NCBI GenBank assembly: GCA_933822405.4
Contig: CAKOGP040001803.1
Coordinates: 124,001 to 188,000 of the forward strand
Source: Cylindrotheca closterium
Lineage: Eukaryota; Bacillariophyta; Bacillariophyceae; Bacillariales; Bacillariaceae
DNA length: 64,000 nt
Direction of reading: 5' to 3'
Shown in pieces: positions 1-10,754 of this stretch. Every line of letters starts with the position of its first letter. Positions within the stretch are counted from its first letter, which is position 1. The position numbers were made by a program, and so were the translations under genes. The notes under the pieces are model-generated. The model did no database searches and was not told the origin of the DNA. It saw only the letters and a list, made by a program, of their open reading frames with translations.

Positions 1-2087
1 AATGCCTCCCCAATAGGCTTCCCAGGAGCACGATGGATGATATGCCAAAGTCCATGTATGAAGTGCGAAATTCTGATGATGTTTGTCGGTTTGAAGCCGA
101 CGACTTGATGTGAATCGGGATCTTACGAAAGACTGGCGATCTCGGTTTGCAGCTGACCCCGAGCACTGTTTTTTATGTGATGCTTTCCAACAGCATTTCT
201 ATCTTGACAATATCCATACACAGGTAGGTGTGCTCAGTACCATTTGATTCGATGAATGCCAAATAATAGAGAGTTGTGCTCAGCCTTCGTGGTGGAGTAG
301 TTGTTGTTGACTGTTCACCGCATGGGGAATAAGAAACATAAAAGCCCAAACCGATGAAACGACAGATGGTATAGTAAATCCTCTATCAAACCAATACCAA
401 CCAGTTGGCAGGGTACTCTATGCTCCTCGCCTTTCATTTCGTTTCGAATCCAAAAATGACGCGTCATCCTTGATCTCTCTTATACCGCCTTGCTCTGCCA
501 GTTGACAAGCATCTCAATGCCTTGTTAAACCATTCACTGTGGAACTATAATACCGGTATTTTAAAAACATCATATAGACACGAACTCCTTGTATGTTTTT
601 TGCAATACAAGTACTACCTTTCGTAGACGCAATGCGCATCTACATCTTGCAATAGGATCAGGGATCAAAGAGGTCAAATTGATCTCTATCCGCCACAACG
701 AAAAAAAAACGCTCAATGAAGAATCATCAACAAGACTGATCGAGTCATCATTTTTCAACATTTATGCCCTATTCTATTAGCGCTTCGGTTCTGCCACCAA
801 ATACGAGTGTTTTTCTCTCACAAAACTCCAACCTTCTAGTCTTGGATCTTGGTCACTTCTCGTACCTTCGCTGCTGGATTCTTGAGCGAAAGTATTTATA
901 TGATGTGAGCACAGAAGCTAGGTTTTGTCTATCGAGATGCCTTGACGGTGGAGATCTGTTTCAAAGGAGAGCAAAGTTGGGAGTGTGTGTTGTGCGTGGT
1001 GGTTTTCACTTGCTCCTTGTCCGATTGATTCTAATACTCTCCGAAGATGAATATTTGATTCATTTGCCATCTGAGCTGTCGGGCTGAACTGAGATGGCTC
1101 GTACGAACGAATGATATACCTTGCCGCGAACTTCACAAAACGATATTTCGCATCGTTGTGAGCATTCGCTAGAGAGCGACGGAATGAGGAGTTGGTTCCT
1201 CCGTGATGATTCAAGAGGCACAAAATCAAATCTTTCGTTCTGTCGAGGAGAAACATGATTGATGCAAGGAGTAGGGGCAGATATTGTGTGCTGTTTCAGT
1301 GCTGAAGATGCTGGGACAATAAAACTTGCCAAGGTATCATTGGCTTCGATCCAAACCTTACGGGCCCACCCCAATGGCCCAATCAATTAATACGGAAAGC
1401 GTAGGATGGAATCTTATTGCATCCCGCACAGTCGTATCTCATTGATGAAATGCAATCTACTATGATTCTGCAAGTTCCGAAGTAGTCTATCCTTTGGCTA
1501 AGGCATTTCGCACAGTTGCACCACCAAAGCCGAGAGTATCAAGCTGAACACGGAAGAATCCATTGAGATTCAACGCAACGTATATCAGCACAGCATTCTT
1601 TATTTTTGTGTTATCTCCGACGACAAGCCAAGCGGAGACGATGCAAGAGGCTCGCGGCCTATCGACGACTTTCTTGTTGAGGGGGAAAGCTATTTGTAAC
1701 TGTCAAAGCAAATCGTGAATGCAGTAGGAGCAATATGCCTTGAGCTGGAATCGTAGCATCAGCCTCAAGTGTGAACACCAAAGCTGTAGGCTTCCCTACA
1801 GTATGGTGCTTCCATCGCAATATCACCTGGACTTCGCTGTCACCAATCTCCCATCTCTCCACTGATATGAGACGTGACTTCGGACGTGCGTTTGAACCCA
1901 AAATGAGCATCCCCGCTTTCAACAACTCGCTGCTTCTCCGTGACAGCAAACGTTGCACGTATCGCACAAGCACAATGATTGCCGTACCATTAGATATTAG
2001 AATGATTCTTCCTCCTGTCATCTCATTTGCCATATACAGCTCCTACTTCCACCAATTGGAAACACAACATAGAAATACACTATTAAG
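1..2087. other. Gene-poor stretch at the window edge
   Basis: I see no convincing gene on either strand. The open frames are short, overlap each other on opposite strands and have no recognisable domain. The last few hundred bases must hold the promoter of the DUF6824 gene that starts at 2088. A 12-bp perfect palindrome lies at 456-467. No tRNA-like cloverleaf, transposon ends or tandem arrays were noticed. Confidence 0.6.
456..467. repeat. 12-bp perfect palindrome
   Basis: ATGACGCGTCAT reads the same on both strands and contains two overlapping TGACGC half sites. It resembles CRE/bZIP-type sites, but it is over 1.6 kb from the nearest called start, so a regulatory role is only possible. Confidence 0.35.
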
Positions 2088-2897
2088 ATGAATAGACAAT
2101 CAAGCATATCGGATGGAAAACCAAAACCAGAAGGAACAGTGTCTCATAATCAACCGCCATCAGCCTCCACACGAAATGCCATTACACAGCTGACATCCTT
2201 AGATCAATACACTAGCCTGAGGAACCATCGGATGCGTTTCGAACACGCGTTCGACATCAACGCCGAGCGAGTTGACACAACAAAAGAGCAAGATATCATC
2301 TTCGGTAGAGGCAAGAGTTTGCAAGATTATCCCGGAAACCAACGCATGCGACAAATCACAAGCAAATACAAGAACCTATACCGCACACTTCCAAGATCAC
2401 AAAAGCGAAACCTGGTGGAAAGTGTATACAAGGAAATCGTGGTAAATGGTGCCCGGTTCTTGACCAAGGCTCCCAACGCAACGCATTTCCTTTTAGTAGA
2501 TGTTGAGGTAGCACTGCAGAAGATCAGTAACAGTCTTCGTTGCATGAAAGATCACAAACGTCAGATTGTAGCTGCAATGGAACGCAGAAACTCATCAGAA
2601 GAAGCGGTGCCCAAGGCTTCTGCGTCAGCAGCAACATCTTTCCTAGAGAGAGCTTCCATTCAAATTCCACCTCTTCCGATTCTGAATCCAAGTGTTACGA
2701 CTGGATCACAGAATCTTGATATATATTCAACTCTTCAGCGTTTGAATCAGTGTAGACAACTTCGGTTGTTCACGGAGGCATGCATAAAGTCCTCGATTGC
2801 AATTGGTAAAATCGGCAAGGTTCCTTCAGTGCAGCTGTCAGCTCCTCGAAAAACAGCTCCTGGTGCGAAATCAAACAAGAGACCATCATCTTTGTAG
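2088..2897 (+). CDS. DUF6824 domain protein
   Basis: This is a 269-residue single-exon protein. The DUF6824 domain spans about residues 68-160: a D-I-I-F-G-R-G-K box, then D-Y-P-G-N, a basic helix with KRNLVESVYKEI, and a terminal 'VALQKISNSLR' helix. This matches the family layout (GRG box, HPGN-like box, RxIVxxI, KxxQxLR). The family is expanded in diatoms and its biochemical role is unknown; DNA binding has only been guessed. The N-terminal 60 residues and the tail after 165 are low-complexity and Ser/Ala-rich. The ATG at 2088 is the first in frame. A decayed relative lies 3 kb downstream on the same strand (5167-5465), and a diverged intact copy lies at 6108-6752 on the other strand. Confidence 0.8.
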   Translation: MNRQSSISDGKPKPEGTVSHNQPPSASTRNAITQLTSLDQYTSLRNHRMRFEHAFDINAERVDTTKEQDIIFGRGKSLQDYPGNQRMRQITSKYKNLYRTLPRSQKRNLVESVYKEIVVNGARFLTKAPNATHFLLVDVEVALQKISNSLRCMKDHKRQIVAAMERRNSSEEAVPKASASAATSFLERASIQIPPLPILNPSVTTGSQNLDIYSTLQRLNQCRQLRLFTEACIKSSIAIGKIGKVPSVQLSAPRKTAPGAKSNKRPSSL

Positions 2898-5166
2898 CCT
2901 TATTATCACAGCACACGGCATTTAGCGTGGTAAGCTAGAAAGCGTTCTTAAGGAAAACAGTTCTCCGGCTTCATTTCATCAAAGTGTTGCGTGGACTCGT
3001 CTGCATACTTTGTCATATCTTTAGGCGGCTGGTGGAATGCAAAAAAGGCGTGCTCCGAACCGTTTCATTTTGTGAGGTCACATGTGTCACTAGGAAAGGC
3101 AAAACGAGCGATCTCTGCCAATCATTTAAGCTGTTTGATGCATCTTCTAGTACCGTTTTGAAAGATGCTCTATTTTGTGTGCTGGAAACTTCGCTGTCAT
3201 AATTTCAAATCATTGGCTCAATCTAATCCTTTGTCGCTATTCTATTAATGAACTGAAAACTGCAAAGCCACAAATCACCGATAGATTGAGATGGATTTTA
3301 CGACTCTTGCAATGAATGTCTCAGCGGTTGCCATTCGATTATTTTGCGCAGAAATTGTCGAAGTGCGAAAGATTTTATTCAGTCATCGATTTCGTCTTGG
3401 TAGATGTCAATCGCGTCTCTTGGGATACAATAGCCCTCCATATATATGGCGTCGGTCATTTCGTCCTTAAATAGACGTCTTCACAATAGTCCGTGGGCTG
3501 ACTGCGAAATCAATTCACTCACAAACTACTGGAACCACGACCGCTCGGTGGCAAATCAATTTCTGCTCGTATCTGATGCAATCCAATGCTCCCCATTCAC
3601 AGGGCAGCAAAAGTAGTCGAAAGCTACCCTTTTCACCCTCGGCGATCGAGGAGCTGGGAGCTTCGAACGCAATAACATCTTCTCCAATTGGACCCCCTCT
3701 CGGAACCATGATATAAATAGCATGGTTTTGGGTCGAGGCCTCGGTCGTAGACCAAGCACGTGTCGTAATCTGAAAAAGTCCTGCTCCGATTGCAGCAATG
3801 TCACTTGTTGATACTACGTTTTTAGCGCGATAAGTTGCTTAATCTTCAACAAACAACTATATTGGTAAATCAAGACTTGCGAATCATCAACCTTGGTGTT
3901 GTTCGAACATGCCGGAATGGACGAAGACTTTGGCGCATGCGACTTTGCCACCTATTGGCAATAGACAGGTCCGGTGACTAACAGTCACAATGGTAATAAT
4001 GACGCAGGGAAATCACTTCATGATCACCTACCATACTCGTAGCAAATTCTTTCGCATCACTTAGCATAAGTAACATGTTCAAAATGACGTGTCGCTGAGG
4101 TTAAAGTCTCGAGATGTCGTCTGGAATGCCAATGTGGCTCGTTGTGATTGCCACGTCCTTGATAGAGATTAGGATGTGTGTCAGTCATGGGTAGCTGCGG
4201 CAGTCTACTTGACAATGCTCCCATGGAGATAGCGCGAGACGATGGAGCAATGTTGCTGACGATTCAAGCTTAAAGCGTAGTTGGCGTAGTTTGGTTGGGC
4301 GTCCTTTGTTATATCCTTTGCAGCTATGGCACAACAATGTATGATCTCAGACATATCATACAGCCAGGGTTCGGCGTCTGCACACTTCTTGAAGGATATA
4401 TCGACCTGGGGATAATCAAGTTCCTGTGCGAAGATGAACTGCATTATAGTATGCCGACAACATATCAATCAAAATATTTATGATATCCCAATTCGAGTTG
4501 TGAATGATCGCCAGACAGTGCAGAACATGCCAGGTTGAAAAAAGTAAACCTACAATGCGCCACCTCTGATAATAAACGGCAGCAGCAAAATTGATTGATG
4601 AACTTACTAAGCATACAGGTGAATTCCCATTCCTCAACTGGATATATCCATTGAGTGGTGTTGATTCGTTCTCATCTTGCTTCTTGTTGGACGGTTTGCT
4701 TGGCAATCATGGCGTCAATGAAGAGAATGTGATGGTGGTTTCTGAAGGTCCAATGATTGGTGGTGCCGCTGCAATGCCAAAAGGAAGGAATCTGGATATC
4801 GTTAAGAAACCATGTAAGTTTGGGTACAGCCTTGTTGTCGATTTCCCCGCTGTACTTGCGTCTCAACAACTTTTGTCACTTGTGTTGCAGACCACTTTCA
4901 TTTTTATTTGCCACCTCAGTTGATCGCGCTCGAAATCCGAGTTCGACAAGCAAGGGCTCTTATTGTCAATATTTTCACATTGGCTGAAGTACCGCAATTA
5001 AACCAAGAAGTGACTGAGGTGCTTGCCGAGAAGTAACCCTACTTGTTGATACAGGATCTCGGTTACTTGCTGACTATCAAAAGCATGTTGTCGCAAGAAG
5101 AGGAAAAGGCTCCCAAAGCCTAGAATCTTGCCCAATTATTGAACCATGAAGTTTATCCAATCAACT
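2898..5166. other. Intergenic, no gene seen
   Basis: Only short, mutually overlapping frames occur here (the longest is about 110 codons, at 4591-4923 on +). None has a recognisable motif or a convincing start context. The stretch separates the intact DUF6824 gene from its pseudogene relative and may be part of the duplicated, decaying block. I could not trace further homology by eye. Confidence 0.5.
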
Positions 5167-5465
5167 TTGACAAATCTAGACAGGTATACGGCACTCAGAA
5201 ATCACCGCATCCGGTTCTAGGATGCACTGGATCCCAACGCTGAGCTTGTCGCCCCCTTCGCAAGAGTGACATCATCTTGGGCAGGGGAAAGAACATACAG
5301 GACTATCCAGGAATCGGAGAATGTGCAGCATTATCAACATATACAAGCACGAGTACCAGTCCATCCAGCGTTCCGAAAAACGAGATCTAGTAGAGTCAGT
5401 GTACAAAGAGATCATACAGGATCATACAGGGAGGGGGGAGGTTCTTGACGAAAGGCACCGATGTT
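5167..5465 (+). pseudogene. Decayed DUF6824 copy related to the gene at 2088
   Basis: Translated in shifting frames, this stretch follows the protein encoded at 2088-2897 block by block. From 5167 it reads LTNLDRYTALRNHRIRF, against LTSLDQYTSLRNHRMRF in the intact gene, and then hits an in-frame TAG at 5218-5220. After a frame change at about 5262 it reads SDIILGRGKNIQDYPG. After another at about 5321 it reads a match to the helix with KRDLVESVYKEI. After a third at about 5439 it reads RFLTKGTD. The last shift coincides with a 10-bp tandem duplication (5411-5420 and 5421-5430). At least one stop and three frameshifts make it non-functional. The same orientation suggests a tandem duplication followed by decay. 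Confidence 0.85.
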
Positions 5466-6107
5466 CATTCAGCACAATCCACTTGTGTGCAATTCCCGCG
5501 CCGATTGATTTTTGCACGCTTTTCCTTTTTCTCACACTGAACAAGCCGAGACAGCATCTTTCTTTCAAACGGCTCCTGTGGAAAAGTTCAGTTCTTTAAC
5601 TATCAAATGTTGGATGATACACATTCTTATGTACAGAGAAGTAGGCGGCATAGCTGAGTCATATTATGGTCTTGATGTGGGTACGATGTCAAGTTGGTCC
5701 TGGTATTAATCAGAGTCTTGTTAGCAGGCTGGTGGCATTCGATGGTTCGCAGACATATCTAGAGAACTTCGTCATCCTCCTGTAGCAGTAGATTGCAAAT
5801 ACCTTGAGGAATTTCTAGTTTACATACGCTGAGTACATTTTGTGATATTGGATGACATCTATCACTCTCATCAGTTCCTCCCATTGAAACTGAGTGTCTA
5901 TGGTACATAACAACGAAGTCTCGTTGCATCATGGAGTTTTGGATTCGTTTAATGAACAAATTCGAGACGAAGGACAAGCGATGATTGAGCTTCATCGGAA
6001 GGTAAATGCGAAATGCAATGCCCCTTCAATAGAAAGGTCAGCCTCCCCATAATAGTAGCGTTTCGCTCGGCAGTAACTGATCCCCAAAAGAATTGGTTTT
6101 TCGTTGC
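5466..6107. other. Intergenic, possibly 3' remains of the pseudogene
   Basis: No gene is seen. Around 5545-5590 there is a weak resemblance to the Ala/Ser-rich tail of the protein at 2088, but it is too short to rely on. Confidence 0.4.
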
Positions 6108-6752
6108 CTAGCACGACTGTTCTTCCTTGGAGGCCCCGGTAGCATCTTCGAACTGATGCAACATGGACGAATCCTTCTTGATGGTTTCCAAAATGTCTGA
6201 GTTCGCTCTGCTGAAAAGCGTTACAATGGAGTAATCCGAAGCCAGGGCCCCATTCTTTCGGACTTCTTTCGTGAGATCTTCGATCCTTCTGGATACCGAG
6301 GCATTTCCGTGGATCACACGATCAATATCGCCATTGAATCGTTCGTTGATCTTTTCCTTCCGTTGCTTCTTGGCTTTCGTTGCCGAACGGTACTTATCGT
6401 GTAAACCATCCCGTAGACTCTGACCAATCTTTTCTCTGGCAAAGACTTCGTCAACTTCGACCCAAGGTCCACCTTTCTTCTCCTTTTTGACAAACATGCC
6501 TTGTCGCTTATGGACAGCATTGACAATCTCAGAGACAATCATTGTCTTTTCGAGCTTGTTCGTGGTGCTAGAGTACTTTTCTGTGGCTCCAGCAATCAAT
6601 GTTCGGTACATTTTGTTGCCAGGGTGCTCCCAATATGACTTTCCTCGGGCGCAGACGACATCTGTCTCTCCTGGAATAAAGTCTTGGGGGAGATATCTGT
6701 TTTCGTACTTTTCATATTTTACAGGTTTGGTTGCAGCTGTATTGCTCGTCAT
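6108..6752 (-). CDS. DUF6824 domain protein
   Basis: This is a 214-residue single-exon protein. The family domain covers about residues 30-135: D-V-V-C-A-R-G-K, then EHPGNK, then KTMIVSEIVNAVHKR, a Trp-containing strand (GGPWVEV), and the closing helix REKIGQSLRD followed by a very basic Lys/Arg stretch. These are the canonical DUF6824 landmarks, except that the usual Gly of the C-G-R-G box is Ala. The C-terminal 75 residues look helical and polar. Starting from the ATG at 6752 leaves only about 25 residues before the domain. Its closest resemblance inside the window is to the gene at 42722-43711, which shares the IVSxIVxAxxxR pattern and a 'LHxxYRSxxKxK' segment, rather than to the copy at 2088. 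Molecular function is unknown. Confidence 0.8.
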   Translation of the reverse strand: MTSNTAATKPVKYEKYENRYLPQDFIPGETDVVCARGKSYWEHPGNKMYRTLIAGATEKYSSTTNKLEKTMIVSEIVNAVHKRQGMFVKKEKKGGPWVEVDEVFAREKIGQSLRDGLHDKYRSATKAKKQRKEKINERFNGDIDRVIHGNASVSRRIEDLTKEVRKNGALASDYSIVTLFSRANSDILETIKKDSSMLHQFEDATGASKEEQSC

Positions 6753-7722
6753 TGTGATTGTTGTGTGTGCCAGTACAAGATAAGCTGTAGTGTTTTCTAG
6801 ACATTCGGAGGAAGTAGGCGTTCTTCCTTTGTCAAAGTGTGTAACGAGTCCAAGCTTTCAACTGAAACAAGTGGATCACTTCTATAGATTCTGAAAGAGT
6901 AAATGTTGTCGTTGAAAAGGAAAATCATCTTGTTGGGGCGGGCTAGCGAAAAAGTGGCCATGGATTCTGATTGTCTACGATGATTTTACGCGGAAGTCTA
7001 GGTACATTGAGTCGGGTTGGCGACTGTCGCGCTCATACTCAACTAAGAATCATAAGTACCATGACATCGATGTTTAATGGTTCAATTTGAACGGATTGAA
7101 TCCATGTGTCTTCGATGTCGCTATTCTTCCTTTACGACACGATTTATTAATTGAGAGTCGTGCGAAAAAATTAGCCAGTCTGTCTGTCCACCACAAGATC
7201 ACAAAAAGGGAGAAACAGTCTTGTCAAATCGCTGATGAATACTAGCAACTCAGCCTTGGCTGAATCATGTGTGAGTCTCGCCAAGAGAAATGCTTCACTT
7301 TCACTTGGATTTTGGGTTTTGTGGCAAAGTGTGGGCTCCAGTAATCGCACAATTACAATATTCAGACCCTATTGGTTCTAACAAGCTTTCGATCCTCTTG
7401 GCTATTTCGTTTTGCATCCCTTTCTAGTTGTTTGCACTGGTATTCAATACTAGTCAAGTCGCTGCCGCCGTCCCAGAAAATCATTGATTCCATTGAAAGC
7501 GATCATGGATACTTCAAAATGCAGCCGCATATGTTGCGGCACTACGTCTGCTTCGTCCATGGTGCTTCAGAATTTGCTCTGTTCGAATTTTGGGCCAGCC
7601 TTTGAAGACATAGACTAGTTTGCCTTTCCAATCTCGATGAATAGAAACTTGTTCGGTGTTTATCTTTTTTTAAAAGAGGCTTGCATAGTAGTACAGAGTA
7701 TGTATCTTCTTTCCAGCCATCG
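6753..7722. other. Intergenic, no gene seen
   Basis: No open frame with recognisable content. The stretch holds the promoter of the minus-strand gene at 6108-6752 and the 3' side of the FKBP gene ending at 7723. Confidence 0.5.
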
Positions 7723-8334
7723 TTACAATGGGTGCTCTTCCAACCACTTTTTCTGTTCGTCATTCAGATTGGGCAATGGATCCATGTTGGTCACTTCCAT
7801 TTCAAAGTATAAGGTAGCCTTGGGTGGAATGGAACCCCCTGCTCCCTGGTCTCCGTAACCCAAATCCGAAGGCACAATGATGCGTCTGGTTTCTCCTTCT
7901 TTCATTTCCAGCAACGTTAGATCCCAACCTTTGATCACCTGTCCGACGCCGACAATAACACCGAGGGGTCTTCCCATGAAACCAGTATTGCTATCAACTT
8001 GCTTGCCGCCATCGTCGCCGAAGCCTCCAGTCCACAAGGTGTATTTGGTGTAAACCTTTTGAGCCCGAAGTGCTTTGTCGCCAGTTCCTTCCTTGAGGAT
8101 GGAATACTTGATTCCGCCAGGCCCCTCTTGAAAGATAGGTGGTGATGTGGGAGTAGCAGTATCTTCGGCAAATGCAGGCGGTGTGGCCAGGACGATTCCA
8201 ATGGTGGCGGCACAACTGGCGGCAGTGGCCTGTGACAGGGCTTGTCGGCGGTCGATGTGGTTGCTGGACAGCGCGTTGGATGTGTGCACCAAGAAAGCGG
8301 CACAGATTACTGCTAGAAGTGGAATGGGTGTCAT
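7723..8334 (-). CDS. Plastid-lumen FKBP-type peptidyl-prolyl isomerase
   Basis: This is a 203-residue protein, starting at the ATG at 8334. The open frame runs 45 codons further upstream, but that part lacks targeting features. An N-terminal hydrophobic signal peptide (LLAVICAAFLVHTSNA) is followed by a transit-like stretch, then a twin-arginine motif (DRRQALSQ), a hydrophobic stretch and a PPAFA cleavage site, which is the pattern for Tat import into the thylakoid lumen. The FKBP fold covers about residues 90-190, with 'VGQVIKGWDLTLLEMKEGE' and an IIVPSDLGYGDQG active-site loop that retains the LGYG signature. The expected reaction is cis-trans isomerisation of Xaa-Pro bonds during lumenal protein folding. 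It is divergently paired with another lumenal FKBP-like gene starting 277 bp away. Confidence 0.88.
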   Translation of the reverse strand: MTPIPLLAVICAAFLVHTSNALSSNHIDRRQALSQATAASCAATIGIVLATPPAFAEDTATPTSPPIFQEGPGGIKYSILKEGTGDKALRAQKVYTKYTLWTGGFGDDGGKQVDSNTGFMGRPLGVIVGVGQVIKGWDLTLLEMKEGETRRIIVPSDLGYGDQGAGGSIPPKATLYFEMEVTNMDPLPNLNDEQKKWLEEHPL

Positions 8335-8610
8335 TTTTTCGCTGTTAGTATGATTGCCAACAGAGACTGATGGATCAAGATTTGCGTTCACGAGGTTTGG
8401 TTGACAAATTGTTGAAACTGTTGATGTGATCTTTAGATTTTGGGACTGTCTTAGTCTCGTCTGACGCATTTGCCAAACTCACTGAAAAATTCTGACACGA
8501 AGATGCCAACACTTTGGTCATCTGTCATTACCCGTCAACGTAAACCCACTCTTTCATCCATAATCCCATCAATAGCTCCACTAACTCATAATTCCCGCAA
8601 ATAGAACGCA
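8335..8610. promoter_or_regulatory. Shared divergent promoter of two lumenal FKBP genes
   Basis: Only 276 bp separate the start codons of two oppositely oriented lumen-targeted FKBP-like genes, so both promoters and 5' leaders must lie here. I see no clear TATA box and no obvious palindromic operator. Confidence 0.6.
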
Positions 8611-9342
8611 ATGCCCAAGAACCAAATTGTCGTTTGCGTGTTGGCCACACTGGCCATCACTTGTCAAGCATTCATAAACCCAACATCCTCGTCAGCTAGT
8701 GCATCCCACACGGATTCCAGTCTGAATCTGAATCGACGATCCTTTGCCAACGCTGGTGTGACAGTCGCAGCCGGATTGATAGGTGTCGCTTCACCTGCTT
8801 TTGCTGGCATTGATCCTACACTCCTCAAGTCGCTCCCTGTTCAAGGCGACGAAGCGGGAACGGTGCAACGTCTACGACAAATTGAAGCCATACAAAAACC
8901 GGCCACCGATTTGGTGGACATTCCATTTGAAGAGTTACCCAGTGGAGTGTCGTATAGAGAATACCGGGAAGGCAAGGGAGAAGCAGTTGTCCAAAAGGGT
9001 TCCAAGGTTGCCGTGGAAATGACCATTCGATGCAAATCCTTTTCCACTCAGAATGAACCTGGTGGCGTCAAGTACTTTACCACCAAGCAAGATACTGAAT
9101 TCAATGAATTGGCCTGGACCATTGGTAGTGGAGAAATCTTGCCAGGATTGGAAGAAGCCATGATGGGGATGCACAAAAATGGTCTGAGACGGATTGAAGT
9201 TCCTTCCACCCAAGTCTTTCCAGCAAAGAAGGCCGATCAGTTGCCACTGCCCACCACCAAGGATGGCAAGCGCATATTTGAGAGATTGTTCAAGACGGAC
9301 GCTACGCTATTGTTTGAAGTACTAGTGACAAGAATCAAGTAA
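8611..9342 (+). CDS. Plastid-lumen FKBP-like protein (divergent PPIase)
   Basis: This is a 243-residue single-exon protein. The precursor has a signal peptide (VVCVLATLAITCQA) followed by F-I-N-P, the Phe at +1 expected for diatom plastid import. A twin-arginine segment (NRRSFANAG), a hydrophobic run and a PAFA cleavage site then predict delivery to the thylakoid lumen. The mature part, from about residue 65, begins with a short helical region. An FKBP-like domain (about 115-243) follows, including 'GSGEILPGLEEAMMGMHKNG', which corresponds to the FKBP pattern G-x-V-I-x-G-W-E-x-x-L-x-G-M-x-x-G. The Trp of the active site is replaced (PGLEEA instead of GWDLTL) and the LGYG loop is absent. Isomerase activity is therefore doubtful; it may act as a chaperone or assembly factor, as do many lumenal FKBPs. 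Confidence 0.85.
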   Translation: MPKNQIVVCVLATLAITCQAFINPTSSSASASHTDSSLNLNRRSFANAGVTVAAGLIGVASPAFAGIDPTLLKSLPVQGDEAGTVQRLRQIEAIQKPATDLVDIPFEELPSGVSYREYREGKGEAVVQKGSKVAVEMTIRCKSFSTQNEPGGVKYFTTKQDTEFNELAWTIGSGEILPGLEEAMMGMHKNGLRRIEVPSTQVFPAKKADQLPLPTTKDGKRIFERLFKTDATLLFEVLVTRIK

Positions 9343-9419
9343 AATAAAAGTACAAACATATTATATCTTATATATACAAAGCGCAAAATCTCCCATTAAT
9401 GAATCAAGCAATCCCCAGT

Positions 9420-10715
9420 TCACCGATGTTGTCCTTGTTGCAACAAGTAGTACATGGCATCGCTATTGTTTTGTTGACAACATCTTGCCAATACCGTAGG
9501 CCAAAGACCTTGGGGCACATTTGTCGCCTTCAATATAATGCGTCCTCCTCGATTCAGCTTGCAGACATATTCCACCCACTGACTATTGGGACAGCTGGGA
9601 GGACAAACGTGTTGGACCTGATGAAGTGACACATTGTGCTCAATGTTGAACATGGAGAGGCTACAAAAATCATTGTTCCGTAAGTTGAGCGTCTTCAAGT
9701 GCTGATTGCGGGCCAATCCTTGACTCAGTAGGCCCAGTCCTTGATTTGAAATGCAATTGGTACTAAGATCCAATCGCTCGAGACGACAATGTTCCAAGGC
9801 CATGGCCAAGGACGTCAACTCGGCATCGCGAATCTGATTGCCGGCAAGCCTCAAAACTTTGAGTGGAGTCTTGCAGCATTTGGCGTTGGACAACAAGGCT
9901 TGTGCCAATCGCTCAAAATGAAAGGCCACTCCTCCAGGAACCACTTGATACGACAAGTCCAAAAATTGCAATGATGATGATGACGATGATACGGATTCTT
10001 CTAGTAAACAAGCCACAGCCTGTATCCCATTCGGACCGCACTGATTGACACCAAGGTCAATCGTACGGAGTCTTTCAAGAGAACCAAGCGTGGACAAGAT
10101 TTGTGCAATGTCGTCGTCCCCCAATCGACAACACTTGAAAGATACCTTTTGGAGTGATGTGCAGGATTTCAAAAATGGAAGCAGAGACTCTATTTGTTCC
10201 CACTGACATCCCGTAAGGTCTAGTTCCTGCAATTCTTCATGGAGTGGCTGTTTCGGAGTCGACGTGACTTCTGATAGCTCTGTTTCGGCGGCGTTTGTCA
10301 TTTCCACATCCCCCACCTGTGGAAAGCACATCCCGAGTAATCGTAGGGCTTTCAACGGTATTTCTTCGAGTATTTGCATGCTAGAGGGAGACCAACAATC
10401 GGATAGAGTGCCGTTGGATTCCAAACACTGCAATTGACAGCACGATTGAACTTGTTTCAAAAAGTATTCCAATAGCGGAGGTGTCGCCGTACACGATTGT
10501 AGCGAAATCTTGGTAAACGCGTGTTGTTGTAGGAGTTCTCCCAGTTTGTCAGTCATTTTGTCACTGAGGTGAAGGCACGAGAGCTCCAATTCGTTGATAA
10601 CTTCCAAGCCATATTGAGATGAGGCCAACACATCTTCGGTATCTCTCCAAAATGACTCGAGGGTTTCATCTCGCAGTGGAAAGAGCGTCAATTTGTTTCC
10701 TCGGATCACTAACAT
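9420..10715 (-). CDS. Leucine-rich-repeat (ribonuclease-inhibitor-like) protein
   Basis: This is a 431-residue single-exon protein. The frame extends upstream to a TTG, but the first ATG is at 10715 and is used here. It carries RNI-type LRRs, with repeated LxxLxLxxCxL / LxxLDLSxNxI units such as LQELDLTGCQW, LRTIDLGVNQCG, LKVLRLAGNQIRD, LERLDLSTNCISN and LKTLNLRNNDF, spaced roughly 28-30 residues apart between about 170 and 370. There is no signal peptide or membrane segment, so it is likely intracellular. The C-terminal 60 residues (containing WVEYVCKL and GLWPTVLARC) form a non-LRR cap of a kind common in diatom LRR proteins. The partner is unknown. The 5' leader contains an (AATC)8 microsatellite. 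Confidence 0.8.
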   Translation of the reverse strand: MLVIRGNKLTLFPLRDETLESFWRDTEDVLASSQYGLEVINELELSCLHLSDKMTDKLGELLQQHAFTKISLQSCTATPPLLEYFLKQVQSCCQLQCLESNGTLSDCWSPSSMQILEEIPLKALRLLGMCFPQVGDVEMTNAAETELSEVTSTPKQPLHEELQELDLTGCQWEQIESLLPFLKSCTSLQKVSFKCCRLGDDDIAQILSTLGSLERLRTIDLGVNQCGPNGIQAVACLLEESVSSSSSSLQFLDLSYQVVPGGVAFHFERLAQALLSNAKCCKTPLKVLRLAGNQIRDAELTSLAMALEHCRLERLDLSTNCISNQGLGLLSQGLARNQHLKTLNLRNNDFCSLSMFNIEHNVSLHQVQHVCPPSCPNSQWVEYVCKLNRGGRIILKATNVPQGLWPTVLARCCQQNNSDAMYYLLQQGQHR

Positions 10716-10754
10716 TCTTTTTCTTTTAGCTACAGTGAGATTTTTCTGTTCTTG

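Noticed and set aside
4591..4923. 110-codon open frame on the plus strand in the gene-poor region
   Set aside because: No domain, weak start context, overlapping open frames on the other strand, and no resemblance to any protein I know.
8335..8469. 45-codon N-terminal extension of the minus-strand FKBP
   Set aside because: It would bury the signal peptide and lies in the shared promoter; the ATG at 8334 gives a normal bipartite targeting signal.
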